Source: [Mycobacterium] nativiensis (GTDB taxonomy: Bacteria > Actinomycetota > Actinomycetes > Mycobacteriales > Mycobacteriaceae). From it: DNA of 64,000 nt. Position numbers and translations under genes: made by a program. Shown here piece after piece: positions 49,404-58,659 of the stretch; the stretch's first letter is position 1; each line of letters starts with the position of its first letter. The stretch lies in assembly GCF_020172685.1 (NCBI RefSeq), contig NZ_CP083986.1, positions 2,197,457 to 2,261,456 of the forward strand. The letters run 5' to 3'. A model generated the notes under the pieces. That model saw only the letters and a list, made by a program, of their open reading frames with translations, searched no databases and was not told the origin of the DNA.

Positions 49404-52100
49404 GTGAGTCAGACCAAACCGACGCTGCTGCTTCTCGACGGAAACTCGCTGGCGTACCGGGCGTTCTATGCCCTGCCCGCGGAGAACTTCAAGACACGCA
49501 GCGGCCTGACGACCAACGCGGTCTACGGGTTCACCGCGATGCTGATCAACCTGCTGCGCGACGAGAATCCCACCCACATTGCCGCCGCGTTCGACGTGTC
49601 GCGGCAGACGTTCCGCTCCGAGCGCTTCCCGGAATACAAGGCCACCCGCTCGTCGACCCCCGATGAGTTCCGCGGCCAGATCGATATCACCAAGGAGGTG
49701 CTGGCCGCGCTGGGCATCACCACGCTGTCTGAACCCGGCTTTGAAGCCGACGACCTGATCGCCACCCTGGCCACCCAAGCCGACGCCGAGGGCTACCGGG
49801 TGCTGGTGGTCACCGGCGACCGCGACGCCCTGCAGCTGGTCAACGAGAACGTCACCGTGCTCTACCCCCGCAAGGGCGTCAGCGACCTGACCCGCTTCAC
49901 CCCGGACGCCGTCGTCGAGAAGTACGGCCTGACCCCGGCGCAGTACCCCGACTTCGCCGCGCTGCGCGGCGACCCCAGCGACAACCTGCCGGGCATCCCC
50001 GGGGTGGGGGAGAAGACCGCGTCGAAGTGGATCACCGAATACGGCTCCCTGCAGGGGCTGGTGGACCAGGTCGACACCGTCAAGGGCAAGGTCGGAGATG
50101 CGTTGCGCGCCAACCTGTCCACCGTGATCCTCAACCGCGAGCTGACCGATCTGGTCCGCAACGTGCCGCTTGCCCAGACGCCGGACACCCTGCGACTGGT
50201 GCCGTGGGACCGTGAGCAGATCCATCAGCTCTTCGACGACCTCGAGTTCCGGGTGCTGCGTGACCGGCTGTTCGAGACGCTCTCCACCGCCGGTGGTGCG
50301 GTGCCCGAAGCCGAGGAGGGCTTCGAGGTGCGCGGCGGTGCCCTGGAGCCGGGGACGGTCGGCTCGTGGCTGGCCGAACACGCCGCCGACGGCCGGCGCA
50401 CCGGGCTGGCCGTGATCGGCACCCACCGCAGCTTCGACAGCGACGCGACCGCGCTGGCCCTGGCCTCGGCGGACGGCGAAGGCGGCTACATCGACACCGC
50501 GGCGCTGACCGCCGAGGACGACGCCGCACTGGGCGCCTGGCTGGCCGACCCGGCCAAGCCCAAGGCGCTGCACGAGGCCAAGCTGGCCATCCACGACCTG
50601 GCCGGGCGCGGCTGGACCCTGGACGGCGTCACCTCTGACACCGCCCTGGCCGCTTACCTGGTGCGGCCCGGCCAGCGCAGCTTCAGCCTCGACGACCTCT
50701 CGGTGCGTTACCTGCGCCGGGAATTGCGTGCCGAATCCGATGAACAGCAACAGCTTTCGCTCCTAGATGACACCGAGGGCGTCGACGATCAGGCCGTGCA
50801 GACCGCGATCCTGCGAGCCCGGGCCGTCAATGACCTGGCTGACGCGCTGGATCTCGAGCTGGCCCGTATCGACTCGTCCGGACTGCTCGCCGACATCGAG
50901 CTGCCCCTGCAGCGGGTGCTTGCCGAGCTGGAGACCGCCGGGATCGGTGTGGACCTCGATCACCTGAGCCAGCTGCAGAGCCGGTTCGGTGACCAGATTC
51001 GCGACGCGGCCGAGGCCGCGTACGCGGTGATCGGCAAGCAGATCAACCTCGGCTCGCCCAAGCAGCTGCAGGTGGTGCTCTTCGACGAATTGGGCATGCC
51101 CAAGACCAAGAAGACCAAGACCGGTTACACCACCGACGCCGACGCGCTGCAGACCCTGTTCGACAAGACCGGTCATCCGTTCCTGGAGCACCTGCTGACC
51201 CACCGCGACGTCACCCGGCTGAAGGTGACGGTCGACGGATTGCTGAAATCGGTTGCCTCCGATGGCCGGATCCACACCACGCTGAACCAGACGATCGCGG
51301 CGACCGGCAGGCTGTCGTCCACCGACCCCAACCTGCAGAACATCCCGATCCGCACCGATGCCGGCCGCCAGATCCGCGACGGCTTCGTGGTCGGCGAGGG
51401 TTACCCCGAGCTGATGACGGTCGACTACAGCCAGATCGAGATGCGCATCATGGCGCACCTGTCGGCCGACGAGGGCCTTATCGAGGCGTTCAACACCGGC
51501 GAAGACCTGCACTCGTTCGTCGGGTCGCGGGCGTTCTCGGTGCCCATCGACGAGGTGACCCCGGACATGCGCCGCCGCGTCAAGGCGATGTCCTACGGCC
51601 TGGCCTACGGGTTGAGTGCCTACGGGCTGGCCTCCCAGCTCAAGATCTCCACCGAAGAGGCCAAAGAGCAGATGGACGCCTACTTCGACCGGTTCGGCCG
51701 GGTCCGCGACTATCTGCACGAGGTGGTCGAGCAGGCCCGCAAGGACGGCTACACCTCCACGGTGCTGGGCCGGCGGCGCTACCTGCCGGAACTGGACAGC
51801 AGCAACCGTCAGGTGCGGGAATCCGCCGAGCGGGCCGCGCTCAACGCCCCGATCCAGGGCAGCGCGGCCGACATCATCAAGGTGGCGATGATCAACGTCG
51901 ATGCCGCGCTCAAGGCCTCCGACCTGCGGTCGCGGATGCTGCTGCAGGTGCACGACGAGCTGTTGTTCGAGGTGGCCGACGGCGAACGCGAGCCGTTGGA
52001 GGCGCTGGTGCGCGACAAGATGGGCAGCGCGTACGAGCTGAGCGTGCCGCTGGAGGTCGCGGTCGGTTACGGGCGTAGCTGGGACGCTGCAGCGCACTAG
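49404..52100 (+). CDS. polA: DNA polymerase I
   Basis: An 898-residue repair and Okazaki-fragment polymerase. The N-terminal 5' nuclease (LLLLDGNSLAYRAFYALP; GFEADDLIATLA; GDRDALQLV; GIPGVGEKTA) occupies about residues 1-300. The central 3'-5' exonuclease-like domain lacks the usual catalytic acidic set, as in other mycobacteria. The C-terminal polymerase has motif A DYSQIEMR (Asp674), the O-helix RRRVKAMSYGLAYG and motif C VHDELLFEV (Asp851). GTG 49404 is 10 bp after the LysR gene and appears leaderless. Confidence 0.97.
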   Translation: MSQTKPTLLLLDGNSLAYRAFYALPAENFKTRSGLTTNAVYGFTAMLINLLRDENPTHIAAAFDVSRQTFRSERFPEYKATRSSTPDEFRGQIDITKEVLAALGITTLSEPGFEADDLIATLATQADAEGYRVLVVTGDRDALQLVNENVTVLYPRKGVSDLTRFTPDAVVEKYGLTPAQYPDFAALRGDPSDNLPGIPGVGEKTASKWITEYGSLQGLVDQVDTVKGKVGDALRANLSTVILNRELTDLVRNVPLAQTPDTLRLVPWDREQIHQLFDDLEFRVLRDRLFETLSTAGGAVPEAEEGFEVRGGALEPGTVGSWLAEHAADGRRTGLAVIGTHRSFDSDATALALASADGEGGYIDTAALTAEDDAALGAWLADPAKPKALHEAKLAIHDLAGRGWTLDGVTSDTALAAYLVRPGQRSFSLDDLSVRYLRRELRAESDEQQQLSLLDDTEGVDDQAVQTAILRARAVNDLADALDLELARIDSSGLLADIELPLQRVLAELETAGIGVDLDHLSQLQSRFGDQIRDAAEAAYAVIGKQINLGSPKQLQVVLFDELGMPKTKKTKTGYTTDADALQTLFDKTGHPFLEHLLTHRDVTRLKVTVDGLLKSVASDGRIHTTLNQTIAATGRLSSTDPNLQNIPIRTDAGRQIRDGFVVGEGYPELMTVDYSQIEMRIMAHLSADEGLIEAFNTGEDLHSFVGSRAFSVPIDEVTPDMRRRVKAMSYGLAYGLSAYGLASQLKISTEEAKEQMDAYFDRFGRVRDYLHEVVEQARKDGYTSTVLGRRRYLPELDSSNRQVRESAERAALNAPIQGSAADIIKVAMINVDAALKASDLRSRMLLQVHDELLFEVADGEREPLEALVRDKMGSAYELSVPLEVAVGYGRSWDAAAH

Positions 52101-52101
52101 C

Positions 52102-52124
52102 TTGTCCGACCCCGCCGCTACAAT
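52102..52124 (+). promoter_or_regulatory. PafBC-like promoter of the DUF222-HNH gene
   Basis: TTGTCCGAC (52102-52110), 8-bp spacer, TACAAT (52119-52124), then seven bases to ATG 52132. The layout equals that before polA and uvrB. The -35 half departs from the consensus at the R and the last two bases. Confidence 0.45.
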
Positions 52125-52131
52125 CGCACGT

Positions 52132-53664
52132 ATGTTCGAGCCGAAGTCGGAGTCAGGGTCGGAGGGTTCGCCTCCGGAGGTGATCGCTTGGTTCAACGAG
52201 CGGTTTGAGCGGCGTTATCCGTCGACGACGCCGGAATCCGCGGCGTTGGTGGATCGGATCGGTGCGGCGGCGCGGGCGGAGAATCGGGCTGCGGCGGCGC
52301 AGTTGGTGGCGATCGGGGAGTTGTTCGCGCTGCGGTTGAGCCGGTGCGGCGAGACTGAGGAGTGGGCGGTGGATACCGAGGCGGCGGTGGCTGCTGAGGT
52401 TGCTGCGGCGTTGCGGATCAGTCAGGGGCTGGCGGCGAGCCGGTTGCGGTATGCCCGGGCGATGCGTGAGCAGTTGCCGCAGGTGGCCGAGGTGTTCAAG
52501 GCCGGCGATATCGATATTCGACTGTTTCAGACGATGGTGTATCGCACGGATCTGATTACTGATCGTGAGGTGTTGGCGGCCGTGGATGGCCAGTTGGCGG
52601 CGCAGGTGGTGCGTTGGCCGTCCCTGACCAGGAGTCGGTTGGCCGGCAAGGTCGACAAGATCGTGGCGAGAGCCGATAGGGATGCGGTGCGCCGGCGTAA
52701 AGAGCGCCAGGGGGAGCGGAAGATCGGGTTTCAGGATCAAGAGGGCGGGCTCTCGGAGGTCTACGGCAGCTTGTTCACCGCTGATGCCCGTGCCCTGGGG
52801 AAGGCCTTGGATGCGTTGGCGGCCACGGTGTGTGAGCATGATCCGCGCAGTCGTGATGAGCGGCGGGCCGATGCGATGGGGGTGCTGGCGGCGCGGGCGG
52901 ATCGGCTTGGGTGTCGCTGCGGCTTGGCCGATTGTGCTGCCGGTGGGCGTGCGGCGGCCGGTCCGGTGGTCATTCATGTGATCGCCGAGCAGGCCACCGT
53001 CGACGGGGCGAGCGATGAGCCGGGCTGGTTGGTGGAGGCTGATGGTCTGGTCCCGCCGGAGCTGATCGCCGAGTTGGGCAAGTCGGCGCGGTTGGTGTCG
53101 TTGGTGCATCCCGGTGATGCCGCGCCCGAGTGCGGGTATGTGCCCTCGAAGGCGTTGGCTGATTTTGTACGGTGCCGGGACTTGACGTGTCGCTGGCCGG
53201 GGTGTGATCGCCCGGCGCTCGAGTGCGACATCGACCACACGATTCCCCGTGGCGCCGGCGGTGCCACCCATCCATCGAATCTCAAATGCTATTGCCGCAC
53301 TCATCATTTGGTGAAGACGTTCTGGGGTTGGCGGGATCAACAGTTACCGGATGGGGCGGTCATCCTGACCTCGCCGTCGGGGCAGACCTATGTCACCACC
53401 CCGGGCAGTTCCCTGCTGTTCCCGCACTTGTGTGCACCCACCGGGGACCTGCCGGCACCCGAGCGACGCGACGACGATCGCTGTGGTGACCGCACCGCGA
53501 TGATGCCCCGCCGTCGGCGCACCCGCGCCCAACACCGCGCGGCGCGCATCGCTACCGAACGCAACCAGAACCACAAAGCCCGCCAAGCACGACGTGGCGC
53601 TTTCGAAGCCGTCTGGTTCCCCAAAGTCGACGCCACCGCAGACGACGACCCACCACCCTTCTAG
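52132..53664 (+). CDS. DUF222 / HNH endonuclease (13E12 repeat family) protein
   Basis: A 510-residue protein. The N-terminal DUF222 helical domain spans about residues 20-310. The C-terminal HNH nuclease has the zinc cysteine pair in RCRDLTCRWPGCDRPALEC, the catalytic DIDHTIPRGAGG and the closing NLKCYCRTHHLVKTFWGW. A long Arg-rich tail follows. ATG 52132 is chosen because a TACAAT -10 lies seven bases upstream, implying a leaderless message. It is inserted between polA and the rpsA region, which are adjacent in M. tuberculosis. Members of this family are multicopy and several respond to DNA damage; the mechanism is unknown. Confidence 0.88.
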   Translation: MFEPKSESGSEGSPPEVIAWFNERFERRYPSTTPESAALVDRIGAAARAENRAAAAQLVAIGELFALRLSRCGETEEWAVDTEAAVAAEVAAALRISQGLAASRLRYARAMREQLPQVAEVFKAGDIDIRLFQTMVYRTDLITDREVLAAVDGQLAAQVVRWPSLTRSRLAGKVDKIVARADRDAVRRRKERQGERKIGFQDQEGGLSEVYGSLFTADARALGKALDALAATVCEHDPRSRDERRADAMGVLAARADRLGCRCGLADCAAGGRAAAGPVVIHVIAEQATVDGASDEPGWLVEADGLVPPELIAELGKSARLVSLVHPGDAAPECGYVPSKALADFVRCRDLTCRWPGCDRPALECDIDHTIPRGAGGATHPSNLKCYCRTHHLVKTFWGWRDQQLPDGAVILTSPSGQTYVTTPGSSLLFPHLCAPTGDLPAPERRDDDRCGDRTAMMPRRRRTRAQHRAARIATERNQNHKARQARRGAFEAVWFPKVDATADDDPPPF

Positions 53665-53671
53665 GCGGCCA

Positions 53672-54634
53672 CTAGCCGCGGTTGAGGATTCGGGTGGCGT
53701 CTTGCGCCATCTGCGCCACGATGGCACCCGCGGGGACGACGTCGTGGATGAGGCCGACGGCCTCACCGATCAGGATGTGGGCAATGTCGAAGTCCGCTGC
53801 GGAGAGCCCCGCCTGAAAGGCAGCGACGGCCTCGGGCAGGTTGGCCAGCAGGTGGCTCTCGTCGCCATGCCAGCTTTGCAGGAACGCGTTGTGCAGCGCC
53901 CGCTCGTCGTATTGGGCAGGCCAATCGAGTTGGCGCACAAGGTCGTAGACGCGGGTGCGGATGGTGTCCTCACCGCTGGCTCGGATGACTCGTTCGTGCG
54001 CGCTGGGTGACACGAGTGCCTCACTGGAGGCCCAGAACCGCGTACCGACCAGCACACCGTCGGCACCGAGCGCCAGCGCCGCGGCCACCCCGCGGCCGTC
54101 GGCGATACCGCCCGCGGCCAGCACGAACGTCCCCGGTGAGTGCTCGGCCACCAGGTCGACGACGGCCGGGACAAACGTCATGGTCGACCGGGTCGACATT
54201 CCGTGGCCGCCGGCCTCGGCGCCCTGGGCCACGACGACGTTCGCTCCCGCCCGCAGCGCGGCATGCGCCTGCTCCAGGGTCTGCACCTGGCAGATCAGCG
54301 GAACGCCCGCGTCGCGGATGGATCCGGCGAAGGGCTCGGGATCACCGAAGGACAGCATGATCGCCGCGGGTTTCCGGTTGAGTGCGACGTCGAGAACCTC
54401 CGGCGCGCGGGCCAGGCTCCAGGTGATGAATCCGCACCCGACGCGCGCATCGCCGGCGGCATCGAATTCACGCTGCACCCAGTCAGCGTCGCCGTAACCC
54501 CCGCCGAGAAGGCCGAGTCCACCGGCCTGGGTGACCGCCGCGGCGAGCCGGCCGCCGGACGCCTGCGCCATGGGCGCCAGCACGATCGGGTGGTCGATAC
54601 CGAAGAACTCGGTGAGGCGATTGCGCAGCGACAC
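53672..54634 (-). CDS. Nitronate monooxygenase family protein
   Basis: A 320-residue FMN-dependent TIM-barrel enzyme (2-nitropropane dioxygenase family). Motifs: HPIVLAPMAQASGGRLAAAV at the N-terminus, VVVAQGAEAGGHG with the conserved His, VLAAGGIADGRGVAAALALGADGVLVGTRF for FMN phosphate binding. It oxidises alkyl nitronates such as propionate 3-nitronate in characterised members. It is convergent with the DUF222-HNH gene (7 bp between stops) and 18 bp downstream of the PrsW-like gene on the same strand. Confidence 0.88.
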   Translation of the reverse strand: MSLRNRLTEFFGIDHPIVLAPMAQASGGRLAAAVTQAGGLGLLGGGYGDADWVQREFDAAGDARVGCGFITWSLARAPEVLDVALNRKPAAIMLSFGDPEPFAGSIRDAGVPLICQVQTLEQAHAALRAGANVVVAQGAEAGGHGMSTRSTMTFVPAVVDLVAEHSPGTFVLAAGGIADGRGVAAALALGADGVLVGTRFWASSEALVSPSAHERVIRASGEDTIRTRVYDLVRQLDWPAQYDERALHNAFLQSWHGDESHLLANLPEAVAAFQAGLSAADFDIAHILIGEAVGLIHDVVPAGAIVAQMAQDATRILNRG

Positions 54635-54652
54635 CGCGATTCCTCCTTGAGA

Positions 54653-55783
54653 TCAGCGCCGTACCGGCAGGGGAGAGTGATACCCGGCCATCGTGTACAG
54701 CACCGGCGCCGCCGCCCGGGCCGCCACCACCCCGTAGGCGTCCTCGTGCTGCAGGGCGAACACCTCCGGATCGCCGAAGCCGCGGTCGATGCGGTCCCGC
54801 ACGAACGCCAGCTCGACGACCTGGGCGGCGAACTTCTTCACCGACTGGGCGGCCGGGCGCCCGCCGATGCGCTTCGCTTCGCGGATCGCCAGCTTGCGGC
54901 TGCGGATCGACCCCAGCCAGGTCTGCTCGTTCGGGCTGATCAGGCCGCCCATCACCATGCCGGGCAGTTTGGTGGCGACCAGGTGCTGTTCGTGGCGGCG
55001 GCTCACCATGGCCAGCACGACCACCAGGATGAAGATCGGAATCATCCAGAACACGTAGGTCACCAGGAACATCTGGCCGCCGCCCATCGCCAGCGAGGCA
55101 TTCCACAGGGCGTGCATGCCCACCGCCGCGAGGTAGCCGAGCAGGATCACGAACGCCTTCGCCCAGAATCCGTGGCGGCGCAGCGCGAAGAACACCCCGA
55201 TGCCCGTCATCGTGGTGAACAGCGGGTGCGCGAACGGCCCGAAGATCAGCCGTGCGACGGCGACGGCCGCCATCTGGGTCGGTGACTCGGCCGGCGCGAT
55301 GTAGACGATGTCTTCCATCCAGGCGAAGCCCACCGCGGTGACGCCCGCGTAGACCATGCAGTCGGTCAGCGAGTTCAGTTGGTGCCGACGCCGGCCGGTC
55401 AGCATGATCAGCAGGAACAGCCCCTTGGCGGCCTCCTCGATGAACGGCGCCTGGATCGCCGCCTGGTCGAAGGTCTTCGACACCAGGGGTTTCACCGTGG
55501 CCACCGTGGACCCGAAGGTCTCCAGTCCCACCGCCAGGACCACCGCCACTGACGCGCCCCACAGGAATGCCAGCTGCAGCAGGCGTCGCGGTTCGGGCTC
55601 CCAACGGTCCAGCCACCGGTAGCACAACAGCACCACCAGCATCGCCAGGCTCGAGAGCACCAATGCTGTCAGCGTGCCGCCCGGGTTGGCCGCGGTGAAC
55701 AGCAGCAGCAGCGCGGTGAGGATGGCGAGCAGGATGATGACGAGGCGTGACGCTCCGACCTTGCGGTTCCGGATTGCGGGCAT
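54653..55783 (-). CDS. PrsW family intramembrane metalloprotease
   Basis: A 376-residue membrane protein with about eight hydrophobic segments between residues 15 and 260 and a soluble C-terminal part. PrsW/CAAX-protease-like motifs are present: FIEEAAKGLF (Glu-Glu pair), FGPFAHPLFTTMTGIG and GMHALWNA (second His). PrsW of Bacillus cleaves an anti-sigma factor; the substrate here is unknown. ATG 55783 (MPAIRNRKVG) is preferred over an upstream in-frame start at 55840. Divergent from rpsA. Confidence 0.85.
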   Translation of the reverse strand: MPAIRNRKVGASRLVIILLAILTALLLLFTAANPGGTLTALVLSSLAMLVVLLCYRWLDRWEPEPRRLLQLAFLWGASVAVVLAVGLETFGSTVATVKPLVSKTFDQAAIQAPFIEEAAKGLFLLIMLTGRRRHQLNSLTDCMVYAGVTAVGFAWMEDIVYIAPAESPTQMAAVAVARLIFGPFAHPLFTTMTGIGVFFALRRHGFWAKAFVILLGYLAAVGMHALWNASLAMGGGQMFLVTYVFWMIPIFILVVVLAMVSRRHEQHLVATKLPGMVMGGLISPNEQTWLGSIRSRKLAIREAKRIGGRPAAQSVKKFAAQVVELAFVRDRIDRGFGDPEVFALQHEDAYGVVAARAAAPVLYTMAGYHSPLPVRR

Positions 55784-55881
55784 AGCGACGCAGCGTAGAC
55801 GACCGGTTTGTCCAGCGTGCAATACGTCGAGTAGCCTCAACAGGTAGTCCTCGACTAGTCCTAGACCAGTACGCGGGCCAC

Positions 55882-55899
55882 CGCACGCTCAGGCGTGCG
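55882..55899 (+). promoter_or_regulatory. Leader hairpin upstream of rpsA
   Basis: CGCACGC (55882-55888), loop TCAG, GCGTGCG (55893-55899): a perfect 7-bp GC-rich stem 50 bp before the rpsA start. It lies in a 166-bp divergent region. It could influence rpsA translation, as S1 synthesis is often autoregulated, but this is not shown. Confidence 0.4.
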
Positions 55900-55949
55900 T
55901 GACTTCACCCAGTCCCTACTACCTCAACTTGTCCGGAGCACCCCAACAC

Positions 55950-57389
55950 ATGCCAAGTCCCACCGTCACCTCGCCGCAAGTAGCCATCAACGACATTGGC
56001 TCGGCCGAGGACTTTCTCGCCGCCATCGACAAAACGATCAAGTACTTCAACGATGGCGACATCGTGGAAGGGACGATCGTCAAGGTTGACCGGGACGAGG
56101 TCCTGCTCGACATCGGTTACAAGACCGAAGGGGTCATTCCCTCCCGCGAGCTGTCCATCAAGCACGACGTCGACCCCCACGAGGTGGTGTCCGTCGGTGA
56201 CGAGGTCGAGGCTCTGGTCCTGACCAAGGAGGACAAAGAGGGTCGGCTGATCCTGTCCAAGAAGCGCGCCCAGTACGAGCGCGCCTGGGGCACGATCGAG
56301 GAGCTCAAGGAGAAGGACGAGGCCGTCAAGGGCACCGTCATCGAGGTCGTCAAGGGCGGCCTGATCCTCGACATCGGGCTGCGCGGCTTCCTGCCGGCCT
56401 CGCTGGTGGAGATGCGTCGGGTCCGTGACCTGCAGCCCTACATCGGCAAAGAGATCGAAGCCAAGATCATCGAGCTGGACAAGAACCGCAACAACGTGGT
56501 GCTGTCCCGTCGCGCCTGGCTGGAGCAGACCCAGTCCGAGGTGCGCAGCGAGTTCCTCAACCAGCTGCAGAAGGGCGCCGTCCGCAAGGGCGTGGTGTCC
56601 TCGATCGTCAACTTCGGCGCCTTCGTCGACCTGGGCGGCGTGGACGGCCTGGTGCACGTCTCCGAGCTGTCCTGGAAGCACATCGACCACCCGTCCGAGG
56701 TGGTGCAGGTGGGCGACGAGGTCACCGTCGAGGTGCTCGACGTCGACATGGACCGCGAGCGGGTCTCGTTGTCGCTCAAGGCCACCCAGGAAGACCCGTG
56801 GCGCCACTTCGCCCGCACCCACGCGATCGGCCAGATCGTGCCGGGCAAGGTCACCAAGCTGGTGCCGTTCGGTGCGTTCGTCCGCGTCGAGGAGGGCATC
56901 GAGGGTCTGGTGCACATCTCCGAGCTGGCTGAGCAGCACGTCGAGGTGCCGGACCAGGTTGTCGCCGTCGGTGACGACGCCATGGTCAAGGTCATCGACA
57001 TCGACCTGGACCGTCGTCGTATCTCGCTGAGCCTCAAGCAGGCCAACGAGGACTACACCGAGGAGTTCGACCCGTCGAAGTACGGCATGGCCGACAGCTA
57101 CGACGAGCAGGGCAACTACATCTTCCCCGAGGGCTTCGACGCCGAGACCAACGAGTGGATCGAAGGTTTCGACAAGCAGCGCACCGAGTGGGAGGCCCGT
57201 TACGCCGAGGCCGAGCGCCGGCACAAGATGCACACCGCGCAGATGGAGAAGTTCGCCGAGGCGGCCCACGCCGAGTCGTCGCACAGCTCCAACGGGTCGC
57301 ACCGCGACGACGCTCCGGCCGGTGGTTCGCTGGCCAGCGACGAGCAGCTCGCCGCGCTGCGGGAGAAGCTCGCCGGTAACAGCGCGTAA
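55950..57389 (+). CDS. rpsA: 30S ribosomal protein S1
   Basis: A 479-residue protein with four S1 RNA-binding domains (starting about residues 35, 120, 205 and 290): GDIVEGTIVKVDRDEVLLDI, GTVIEVVKGGLILDIGLRG, GVVSSIVNFGAFVDLGGVDG, GKVTKLVPFGAFVRVEEGIEG. A low-complexity His/Ser-rich tail follows. ATG 55950 gives the conserved MPSPTVTSPQVAIND start; GGAG is 12 bases upstream. It binds mRNA at the ribosome and is essential. coaE follows after 39 bp. Confidence 0.97.
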   Translation: MPSPTVTSPQVAINDIGSAEDFLAAIDKTIKYFNDGDIVEGTIVKVDRDEVLLDIGYKTEGVIPSRELSIKHDVDPHEVVSVGDEVEALVLTKEDKEGRLILSKKRAQYERAWGTIEELKEKDEAVKGTVIEVVKGGLILDIGLRGFLPASLVEMRRVRDLQPYIGKEIEAKIIELDKNRNNVVLSRRAWLEQTQSEVRSEFLNQLQKGAVRKGVVSSIVNFGAFVDLGGVDGLVHVSELSWKHIDHPSEVVQVGDEVTVEVLDVDMDRERVSLSLKATQEDPWRHFARTHAIGQIVPGKVTKLVPFGAFVRVEEGIEGLVHISELAEQHVEVPDQVVAVGDDAMVKVIDIDLDRRRISLSLKQANEDYTEEFDPSKYGMADSYDEQGNYIFPEGFDAETNEWIEGFDKQRTEWEARYAEAERRHKMHTAQMEKFAEAAHAESSHSSNGSHRDDAPAGGSLASDEQLAALREKLAGNSA

Positions 57390-57428
57390 CTCGCGCCCAG
57401 CGCGTTGAAGGGGCTTTGAGGGGCGCAG

Positions 57429-58646
57429 ATGCTGCGTATCGGTCTGACCGGCGGTATCGGCGCCGGTAAGTCGACGGTGTCGGCGACCTTCAACCGCCAC
57501 GGCGGCGTCATCGTCGATGGCGACGTCATCGCTCGTGAAGTAGTGGAGCCCGGTACCGAAGGCCTGACCGCACTGGTCGAGGCCTTCGGGCCGGGCATCC
57601 TGCTTTCGGACGGAAGTCTGGACCGCCCGGCCCTGGCCGCGATCGCGTTCAGCGACGACGACAAGCGGGCGATCCTCAACGGGATCGTCCACCCGCTGGT
57701 GGCGCGGCGGCGCCAGGAGTTGATCGCCGCGGCCGGCGATGACGCCGTGATCATCGAGGACATCCCGCTGCTGGTCGAGTCCCAGATGGCGCCGATGTTC
57801 CCCCTGGTGGTCGTCGTGCATGCGGATGTCGAAGTCCGGGTGGCCCGACTCCTCACCCATCGCGGCATGTCCGAGGCCGACGCACGGGCCCGTATCGCCG
57901 CCCAGGCCACCGAGCCGCAGCGGCGCGACGTTGCCGATGTCTGGCTGGACAACTCCGGTTCCCCCGACGACCTGGCCGCGCAGGCGTTGCAGCTGTGGGA
58001 GCAGCGCATCCTGCCGTTCGCGGACAACATCGCGGCCCGCCGCACCGTGCCGTCGCCGACGACGCTGGTGCCGGCCGACCCGACCTGGGCCGATCAGGCG
58101 CAGCGCATCCTGGCCCGGCTGCGGACCCATTGCGGGCACCTGGCGACCCGCATCGACCACATCGGGTCCACCGCGGTGGCCGGCCTGGATGCCAAAGACG
58201 TTATCGACGTGCAGGTCACGGTCGAATCCTTGGCGATGGCCGACGAACTCGCCGATTCCCTGTTGAGCGCCGGGTATCCCCGCAAAGAGGCAATCACCGC
58301 CGACATGGCCAAGCCGGATGCCCGAAGCACCGTCACCGAATTCGATCGCTCCGATGATCCGGCCTTGTGGGAGAAGCGGTTTCACGCCTCCGCTGACCCG
58401 GGGCGGGCCACCAACGTCCACATCAGGGTCGCAGGCCGGCCCAATCAGCAGTTCGCCCTGCTGTTCCCGGCCTGGTTGTCTGCGGACAGCGAGGCTCGGG
58501 CCGAGTACCTGGCGGTCAAGCGCGAAGCGGAACGCGCGGGCGTCGAGGGCGGCATCGACGCCTACGCCGACGTCAAGGAACCCTGGTTCGACACTGCCTA
58601 CCGGCGGGCGTGGGCGTGGGCCGACGCCACCGGGTGGCGCCCCTAG
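57429..58646 (+). CDS. coaE: Dephospho-CoA kinase fused to a GrpB/UPF0157 domain
   Basis: A 405-residue bifunctional-length protein. Residues 1-200 are dephospho-CoA kinase with P-loop GLTGGIGAGKST (5-16), DGDVIAREVVEPG and the lid region HRGMSEADARARI. Residues about 210-405 are a GrpB (UPF0157) nucleotidyltransferase-like domain with IDHIGSTAVAGLDAKDVIDV and VHIRVAG. The fusion is normal for mycobacteria, where the C-terminal domain is thought to aid folding or stability of CoaE. It catalyses the last step of CoA synthesis. Confidence 0.95.
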   Translation: MLRIGLTGGIGAGKSTVSATFNRHGGVIVDGDVIAREVVEPGTEGLTALVEAFGPGILLSDGSLDRPALAAIAFSDDDKRAILNGIVHPLVARRRQELIAAAGDDAVIIEDIPLLVESQMAPMFPLVVVVHADVEVRVARLLTHRGMSEADARARIAAQATEPQRRDVADVWLDNSGSPDDLAAQALQLWEQRILPFADNIAARRTVPSPTTLVPADPTWADQAQRILARLRTHCGHLATRIDHIGSTAVAGLDAKDVIDVQVTVESLAMADELADSLLSAGYPRKEAITADMAKPDARSTVTEFDRSDDPALWEKRFHASADPGRATNVHIRVAGRPNQQFALLFPAWLSADSEARAEYLAVKREAERAGVEGGIDAYADVKEPWFDTAYRRAWAWADATGWRP

Positions 58647-58659
58647 GCCCAGCCGCCGA

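Noticed and set aside
57429..58646. CoaE-GrpB fusion as a novelty
   Set aside because: This fusion is the standard form of CoaE in mycobacteria.
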